Source: Eremomyces bilateralis CBS 781.70 (taxonomy: Eukaryota; Ascomycota; Dothideomycetes; Eremomycetales; Eremomycetaceae). Taken from it: a DNA stretch of 64,000 nt. Positions 57,621 to 64,000 of this stretch are shown piece by piece. The translations under genes and the position numbers were made by a program. The stretch is from NCBI RefSeq assembly GCF_010015585.1, contig NW_022985067.1, forward strand, positions 880,210 to 944,209, read 5' to 3'. How positions within the stretch are numbered: position 1 is the first letter of the stretch; every line of letters starts with the position of its first letter. Below the pieces are notes generated by a model. It was not told the DNA's origin. It saw nothing but the letters and a program-made list of their open reading frames with translations, and searched no databases.

Positions 57621-60025
57621 CTACTGCTGCCGGGCATACGGCTTGTTCATCGCCGCGATCTCGCGACAGCATTCCGCCCACTCACACTCCCTCCCCACCC
57701 TCATCGTCGCGCGCCCCTGCACCGCGCCCCCTTCCATCCCCCCCATCACCTCATCCACCCTCCCCTCCGCTTCTCCCTCCCCCTTCTTCACCAACCCCAC
57801 CATCCCCTCCATCCCCACCCCACCACACACCCCCTCCTCCCACTTCAACAACTCCCACACGAATCGTAGATGCGGCTGGATGATCACATTGAGCCGCCGC
57901 GCACGTACGAAGCAGTACGCGCGCGCGAACCCCCAGCCCTTGGCGCGCATTACCTCCGCGATGCACACCGTCGCGCTGCGGCTGACCCCGACGCGGCAGT
58001 GCACCAGGGTTGCGTGGCCGAGGGCGCGGCCGGCGGCGATGAAGGAGAGGCATTGCGGGAGGGCGGTCGTGAGAATGAGGGGATCGACACCGTTGTCTTG
58101 GACGCGGTCAATGAGTAGGGTGGGGAGGGGGGTGGTGGTGGGGGGAGAGGAGGAGTTGGAGGTGGGGGAGGAGACGGAGACGGCGGAGGGGGGCGGGGTG
58201 GTGGAGGACCAGGAGACGGGTTCGCCGATGGAGAGGACGCGGCCGATGCCGAGTTCGCGGAGGAGGGTGGGGTTGTTAGCGTGCGTGAGGTTGCCGAGAT
58301 ACATGTATGGGAGGATGCGGCTTGGGAGGCTGCCGTCCAGTTTGCTCATCCAGGTTGGCTCGTCGACTTGTAACTGGAAGGACAGCGGGACGCTGCCGCC
58401 GCCACCTGACTTTGCGGCGAGGGGAGATGCACGTAAGATTTCGGATTGTAGCGCCGTCAGCAACGCGACGTCGCTTGGGTAAGCGAAGAAGTTGCGGCCT
58501 CGGTCGCGGTGGAGCGTTAGCCATGCGGAATGTGCAGGGAGGGCTTCGGCGAACATCATGTAGGCAAGTCCAAGGAGGGATGACTCGGTATAGCCGTCGG
58601 CACAGTGGATGAGGACACGACGTGGCTTGCGAGTTTTGCATGGAAGGTCGGAGAGCATGATCGTATCCCCCTCGGTATCGGAAGGAGCCGGATCCTTCAA
58701 CTCTGCCCCTGAGGTCGTGTCGTCTGATATGGAAGTCGGGTTGGCAGCCTCATAAATCCAGCGACACATTTCAATGAGGCCTTTCGCTTCGGCGTCAGAC
58801 CAGGATGAGTTCGGCGGTATGATTGATCCCGAGGATGGGAATTCCAGGCCAATGGTAGGGACCTCTAGGTCATCTAAGGCGGCTCTCAATTTACGCATTG
58901 ACCCGGTATCGGGCATTTGGGCTAGATCGTTGGCCTCGATATAGACGTCGAACTGAGACATGGAGGTGTCGAGCAGTGGATCGATAGTGGCATCAGGGGT
59001 TGGACCCAAGAAGACATTGTGAGTGATTTCTGATGCGTGAGACATGGTAAACATCTCAATACGTTCTTGTTGGACTGAAAAGGTTAGCGTTTGATATAGA
59101 ATAGGTGCATCTATGCTTACAGAAGTCGACGAAGTTTCCAGTCACAGCCTCCTTGGAATCGCATGCAACCAGCTGCGGTTGAGTCTCTTCAATGAGGCGG
59201 AAGGAATCTGATAAGCGTGTCAGTGACTATGGTTACATCCAGTGACTGGGACTGACCTGTTACGACAAACGTATTGAAGACCGGTGCCTCCGGTTGTCCG
59301 TTCGCCCGTAGCATCTCCTGCATCTGCAGCTGCGCGTTTCTGATTTTCCTCGCGACGCTCAACACCTCCTCCACTTTCGTCCAGTCGTTCCCATATACGA
59401 CAATATCCGATATGGTCGCCATTTTGCACGTCTGGATCTGAAAGTTCCGGACGGAAAACCCGTCTCGCGGATCAATGTCCATGAATCGCCCGTCCTGATC
59501 ACCCAGAGCGAGAAGCTCGTTGGGAGGGACGGCACCTTTCAGGCGTGAGTGCTTCTGAGCCCGGCTGGCGTTGACGATGGTCAGTCCGCGGTAACAGGTT
59601 GGTGACTTGAGCAGCGATTTGCGACGGGCGACGAAGAATTGCAATTGGATGTGGTTTTCCGGGTGGAGGCCGTGAAGCCATGGGAACGTCTGGGTTGGGT
59701 CGGGGAGGGGCTGCTTCGAGACATGGTCCACGGCTCTCGCGAGCGTGGCTGCATCGATGCCATAGATAGGACCTTCATCATAGAGTTTGGCGAAGTGGTC
59801 GGGAGGGTAGAGAAGCGATGTTTCGGTCTCGGTCTCTTTGCTGGGCGGAGATGCGGGAGGAGTTTCGAGGCCGATTGCTGGTTGTGGTCCGGGTGAACAT
59901 ATTGGGATATGTTTGTTTGGTATGGCGGCCGGCGTGCCTCGAGATGAAGTGTTCAGGGTCAGGTGGGGAGGTGGGGTGGAGGAGCGGGAGGGGAGGGGGG
60001 GTGCACGGGCGACAACGGCGGCCAT
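57621..60025 (-). CDS. PPS1: Dual-specificity protein phosphatase Pps1
   Basis: Three exons, 60025-59257, 59207-59121 and 59074-57621, encode 769 residues (yeast Pps1 is 807). The start is ATG 60025. The N-terminal part has FPWLHGLHPENHIQLQFF, characteristic of Pps1. A first phosphatase-like loop reads LIHCADGYTESS near residue 430, where the arginine of the CX5R motif is replaced by Glu. The true catalytic module follows with PYMYLGNLTHANN and the signature LVHCRVGVSRSATVC (about 643), whose Cys, Arg and Ser are intact. It should dephosphorylate both Tyr and Ser/Thr in target kinases; yeast Pps1 acts in S-phase control. The end AECCREIAAMNKPYARQQ is the family's tail. The last part is very GC-rich. 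Confidence 0.94.
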
Positions 60026-62409
60026 CACGCGATGGAATGCTGCGGTGCCAATGTCTTATAAATTCGAGGCTCCAACAATCGAGAAGACACGATGCGCGGC
60101 CGTATCTATTCGTCTGGTCTCGGGATCAGGGCAAGACGGGAGGGAGGAGTGGCGGAGACCCCGATCGCTGCCGTGCGAGAGATTGTGGTGGTTTGAGGAA
60201 GCAATCAAAGGGTGTAACGTGAGCGATACACGAGCCGATAAGACACTGGGGCGAGCATCCGACTCGTCCGAAAGGAATTGAACCGTCTATGGAATCAATT
60301 AGTGTTAAACATTTGTTCTCTGAGGGATTTGCGGCCCAAACCTACCACGGAGGCTCATGGGCGGCGCAAGTGATAGCGGATAGGCGGTAGGCGGTAGACA
60401 CGTCGTTCAGTGAGCTCAGTGGATTCTGGTCATGTCCACTGGACTCAACCCAAGTTCAAGCCGGTGTTAAAGACGGCCGAGAGAACGAGTGGCTTCTCAC
60501 ATAGAGAGGATAAGAAGGAGATTGAACAGCACAGAAGACATAGAAGACCGAGACACGCCGTGGTATAGTATAGGCGTTGTATAGTGGGAGACTCTATGTA
60601 AGATTGATGAGGTGGAGGGAGTGGGGAAGGAGCGTTGGGTGGACGGATTGGGTGGAGGAAGGCGCCATGGGTGAGGGAGACGGGAAGGAAAGGAGGGGTG
60701 CACTCATTGGGAACTCAGGGAAGGCGTGACGGAACTGAGGGGTCTACGCGCCTGATTGGCCGATGAAGATTAAATCGAACCCTCGTATTCCCTCCAACAG
60801 TTGAGATCACCAACGACTCCACCATCAGAAATGCCCCGCAGCCGCCCGGCCTTTCGTATCCCCGCCCGCCTTACGCATTCTTCGACAAAGTGAAACTCCC
60901 GTTTCAATCTATCCATACTACGTAGTAGAAAAATGTCCCGGATCGAGATCTCCCACAGCAAAAGCTCTTGAAATGAAGAAATGAAAGGGTTCCAGCGGCA
61001 TGTTGTGTTGGTTAGAGATATGCCGTATCACCCGCCTCCATCACCACCACAGTCCACAACATCCCGCATTCTTCCACCCTGCTGCGTCCAACCGTCCCCT
61101 CAACATATGACATATCAAGTCACTCCACACCCACCAGACACGCACATGTACTGCTTCTAATCAATATTATCAATCCCGTGCTGCATGCACCTCGCTAGCG
61201 CTGCATAAGCGGTGCATGACGCTGCATCTACGCATCGCCATCGCCGCCCTCCTAGCACGTCGGTTCTACGGCACATCCATCCATCGACGGACACGACGCA
61301 CGCGAACCCAATCAGAAAATCTACTGCCAAATGTACGGAAAGGGCCCTCGACTTCTCGTCCTCTTAAAATAAATTCCCGTCGCAGCTGCACACGTTCTTC
61401 GCGTTCGTGTCCCGCATAGCCGCAAGGTGGGCGGCTGCTTTTCCAGCCGCCCAGCTTGCCAACTCACTCTCCAAGGAACGGATTGATGCCGCTTGGGAAC
61501 AATGTCGCAGGTAAGGTGGGGGACATCGTGGCAAACCGCTGGACCTTGCGGACGCCGTTGGGTCATAATTATATATGACCCTTTGCAATATAGGTTATAG
61601 TATGGGGATATATTGCTGTCGGCAGACGTGTCGAGGGGTTCACAGAATGCAACCGAAGCCGAAGCGGATGAAGTTCAATACAAGACGGACCACCCCGATC
61701 GATGCCAGACTGCCGATGTCGTGTACGACGATGATCGTCATGGCTGACTCGTTGGCGGATTAGCATCATTCTTGGTGCTCCTCAGTGTCAACGGCAAACG
61801 CCCTCCAACGTGTTTCATATTATTCCGTGGTTTTCGATGTTGTTCCTTGTTGATGGGATTGAGACGAAAATTGACGTGGGACACGTTGAGGGAAAGTTGT
61901 ACATTCCCATTGCAATGGGACTCGTGCATATCAGGGGGTGTAAGCATTGACATTGGTACCGTCATGCATCCTCGATTCCAATGGCATGAAGTAGAGATGC
62001 AGAGCACGGCACAGTCTGGTTGATGAAGATGCAAATGACGAGGGGTCTCATTTTGGTAAATACCCCGCACAAGGCCAAAGCGGGCGGTGGTAGGGTGCCG
62101 TTCCAGGCGGTTCTAGCCGCCTCCAGAGCGACTAGCGAGCCACCATATGGCGACAGATTTGGCACCTCAATTGGCACCCCACCCCACCAAGTGACATCAA
62201 TCATATCTCATGAGAGCTCCGTTCCAATCCGACCACCAAACAAAAAAACTTTCAATTCTCCTCCAAGGCTTCAACATCACGAACAACTATACAATCAATA
62301 CTGCTCCATGCGCATTCCACCGATCCGAACCACAACCTCAAGAATCTTCATCTCACTACCACTTCCACAGCGCCTACGAACCCACCCCATCACCACCACC
62401 TCCACCACA
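60026..62409. other. Gene-poor interval 2.4 kb between PPS1 and PDX3
   Basis: No gene can be supported. The interval starts with the PPS1 promoter and ends with the PDX3 promoter and leader. Notable sites are the palindrome TACTACGTAGTA at 60917-60928 and a perfect 9-bp hairpin GGGCGGCTG-CTTTTC-CAGCCGCCC at 61429-61452. The stretch 61365-61510 has an open forward frame (FFAFVSRIAARW, LANSLSKERIDAAWEQCR) ending in a GTAAGG donor-like site, which may be a remnant exon or chance. Confidence 0.45.
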
Positions 62410-63117
62410 ATGTCATCCCCCCAAAACGACGCCCCCTCCCCCTCCTCCAAACTCATCTTCGCCCCAACCGACTCACCCACCGCTCCCCACGCCCACCAAT
62501 TCTCCGCGTCCCCCCTCTCCCTCCCCACCCTCTCCCCCTCCCCCCTCACCCAATTCCACACCCTCTTCACCGCCGGCCAGCGCGCCCACCTCCCCCAACC
62601 CGAAACCTGCGTCCTCTCCACCGCCGCCCTCCCGTCCGGCCGGCCGTCCGCGCGCACCGTCTACCTCAAAGAGCTCGACGACCGGGGGTTCGTGATCTAT
62701 AGCAATACCGAGCATTCGCGGAAGGCGGCGGATTTGAGGACCAATCCGCAGGCGTGTCTGACGTTTTGGTGGGCGGGGTTGGAGCGGCAGGTGCGGGTGA
62801 CGGGGGCGGTGGAGCGGGTGGGAGTGGAGGAGGCGCAGCGGTATTTCGATACGCGGAATCGGGAAAGTCGGGTGGGTGCGTGGGCGAGTCGGCAGAGTGA
62901 GGTGTTGAAGGATAGAAAGGAGTTGGAGGAGCGGGTGAAAAAAGAGAAGGAGCGGTGGGAGGGGAAGGAGGGGATTGAGGTGCCGGGGCATTGGGGAGGT
63001 TGGAGGGTGGTGCCCGAGGAGGTCGAGTTTTGGGGAGGGAGGGAGGGGAGGTTGCATGATCGGTTTTTGTATACGAGGGAGGGTGAGGGGTGGAGGATTG
63101 AGCGGTTAAGTCCGTAG
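62410..63117 (+). CDS. PDX3: Pyridoxamine 5'-phosphate oxidase
   Basis: A single exon of 235 residues from ATG 62410, which sits in CCACAATGTC, a strong context. In-frame ATG 62308 would add 34 residues rich in Thr and Arg (MRIPPIRTTTSRIF) and might give a mitochondrial form; I favour the shorter start. The enzyme oxidises pyridoxamine- or pyridoxine-phosphate to pyridoxal phosphate using FMN and oxygen. Family marks are SPLTQFHTLF near the start, RTVYLKELDDRGFVIYSN, SRKAADLRTNPQACLTFWW (FMN contacts), the substrate loop QVRVTGAVERV, and the C-terminal EFWGGREGRLHDRFLY with final WRIERLSP. All are intact. Low-complexity Ser/Pro codons in the first 50 residues are likely a disordered tail. Confidence 0.93.
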   Translation: MSSPQNDAPSPSSKLIFAPTDSPTAPHAHQFSASPLSLPTLSPSPLTQFHTLFTAGQRAHLPQPETCVLSTAALPSGRPSARTVYLKELDDRGFVIYSNTEHSRKAADLRTNPQACLTFWWAGLERQVRVTGAVERVGVEEAQRYFDTRNRESRVGAWASRQSEVLKDRKELEERVKKEKERWEGKEGIEVPGHWGGWRVVPEEVEFWGGREGRLHDRFLYTREGEGWRIERLSP

Positions 63118-63229
63118 GGGGAGATGGGGACGGGGTAGAGGAGAGGATATAAAGAACGGAATCGAGTCATGGCCAAAAACGCTACTATTGTCTATTCGGT
63201 GCAATAGGGAAATATCAATACCAACGACA

Positions 63230-64000
63230 TCACACCCCCCAGATCTCATCCCACCACTTCTTCGGGCCCATCTCCAACGGCCCCTTCAACCTCCCCACCC
63301 TCGGCGGCCCCTCCCCCACCTCCCGCAAACACATCCACTCCCGAACACACCCCGGCACCTCCTCCTTCCGATGACTGACCACAATCAACCCCTGCTCCGC
63401 CCCCAACCCCTCCACTGTCACCCTACCCAACCGCGCCAGATCACTCTCATCCACCCCCGCCCGCGCACTCATCATCCGCTCCCGATTCACCCGCCGATGG
63501 ATCTTCCGCTCCCCATGCGCCAGGAACAGCAGGCACCGTCCCCGCGCCCACTCGTCCATCCCGCTGAACGCCTCGTCCAGCACCACCAGATCCGGCCGCC
63601 CGATGATCGCCCGCAGGAACAGCGCCACCCGCTGCGCCGAGAACGAAAGCGCCCCGAACCTCATCTCGTCCGCCCACCCCACGTCCGCGTCGCTGCTCTC
63701 CGCCCGGTTGAGGTCCGTGATCAGCGCTCGGAGGCGCGCCGACGACACCTCGTCGGGATCCATCGACTCCTCGGCCGTCCCTGTGGAGTGGCGTGCCGCC
63801 GCGGCGCGCAGGCTCTTCTCCTGGGGTGGGCGGAAGCGGTACATCTGAACTTGCTGCCAGGCCGGGGGCTCGAGGGCGGGGTTCAGCTCGGCTTGGAACC
63901 AGCGGAGCACGGAGCTGACGCGCTTGTCGCGGTCGTAGGAGAGCTTGGGTTTCGCGAGGGGGGCGTCGGCCCAGGCGGACTCGATGGTGCGGCGGACGGA
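63230..64000 (-). CDS. ABC-type ATPase, C-terminal domain, cut by the right edge
   Basis: The frame enters the window at 64000 and ends at 63230, so only the C-terminal 256 or so residues are present; the start and first half lie to the right. The piece is a nucleotide-binding domain without membrane helices. It shows the degenerate signature GALSFSAQRVALFLRA in place of LSGGQ, a Walker B VVLDEAFSGMDEW and an H-loop VSHR, then a tail with WWDEIW. Yeast YDR061W and bacterial ModF/PhrA relatives share LSFSxQR and DEAFSGMD. In this group two ATPase domains sit in one polypeptide, and this would be the second. The role is unclear; yeast YDR061W is uncharacterised. The gene converges on PDX3 with 112 bases between stops. 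Confidence 0.82.
   Translation of the reverse strand, partial: SVRRTIESAWADAPLAKPKLSYDRDKRVSSVLRWFQAELNPALEPPAWQQVQMYRFRPPQEKSLRAAAARHSTGTAEESMDPDEVSSARLRALITDLNRAESSDADVGWADEMRFGALSFSAQRVALFLRAIIGRPDLVVLDEAFSGMDEWARGRCLLFLAHGERKIHRRVNRERMMSARAGVDESDLARLGRVTVEGLGAEQGLIVVSHRKEEVPGCVREWMCLREVGEGPPRVGRLKGPLEMGPKKWWDEIWGV

Noticed and set aside
62020-62307. Extended N-terminus of PDX3 upstream of ATG 62308
   Set aside because: The extension has no ATG start in good context and reads like untranslated leader.

Overview
The window is nuclear DNA of a filamentous ascomycete (Pezizomycotina). It is dense with fungal housekeeping genes, most carrying short introns of about 50-65 nt with GT..AG ends and CTAAC/CTGAC-like branch sites, and starts in a CACAATG or CACCATG context. 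Recurrent TACGGAGTA-type words in the intergenic DNA feel like Eurotiomycetes, but that placement is inference. No bacterial, organellar or viral sequence was seen.

Layout. At the left edge is the N-terminal part of verprolin (-), divergent from a mitochondrial-looking membrane protein. Next come a DHA-type MFS transporter (-), about 2.2 kb without genes, an F-box gene interrupted by an in-frame stop, and a decayed GNAT acetyltransferase. From 9.7 to 27.7 kb lie a DDHD phospholipase, an unknown protein, a small I78-type protease inhibitor, the Mdm1/SNX13-type sorting nexin, glycine cleavage T-protein, Prp5 RNA helicase, Emc5 and elongation factor 1-beta. One EF1-beta intron carries a box C/D snoRNA that I read as U18/snR18. 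From 28 to 36 kb are an MDR oxidoreductase, two tandem deletion derivatives of a Tc1/mariner-like transposon, Hsp78 and the meiotic MutS homolog Msh5. From 37 to 47 kb are a second MFS transporter, a VOC/glyoxalase-like protein, a Zn2Cys6 transcription factor and an acidic orphan protein. From 47.5 kb to the end are a Hal4/Sat4-type kinase, an NTF2/SnoaL-like protein, Svf1, a proline-rich protein with an uncertain start, the dual-specificity phosphatase Pps1, pyridoxamine-phosphate oxidase and, cut by the right edge, an ABC ATPase.

How the genes relate. This is an ordinary core chromosome arm, not a cluster: neighbouring genes serve unrelated processes (actin, splicing, translation, one-carbon metabolism, mitochondrial proteostasis, meiosis, lipid survival, signalling). 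Mitochondrial products (GcvT, Hsp78, the 1289-2566 protein) recur. There is no biosynthetic backbone enzyme beside the transporters and the transcription factor. The best finds are the intronic snoRNA, the paired MITEs beside the Hsp78 promoter, and several genes whose reading depends on an unusual splice or a single-base difference (F-box gene, GNAT relic, NTF2-like gene, proline-rich gene). Splice sites were placed by reading frame and protein continuity; no transcript data were available.
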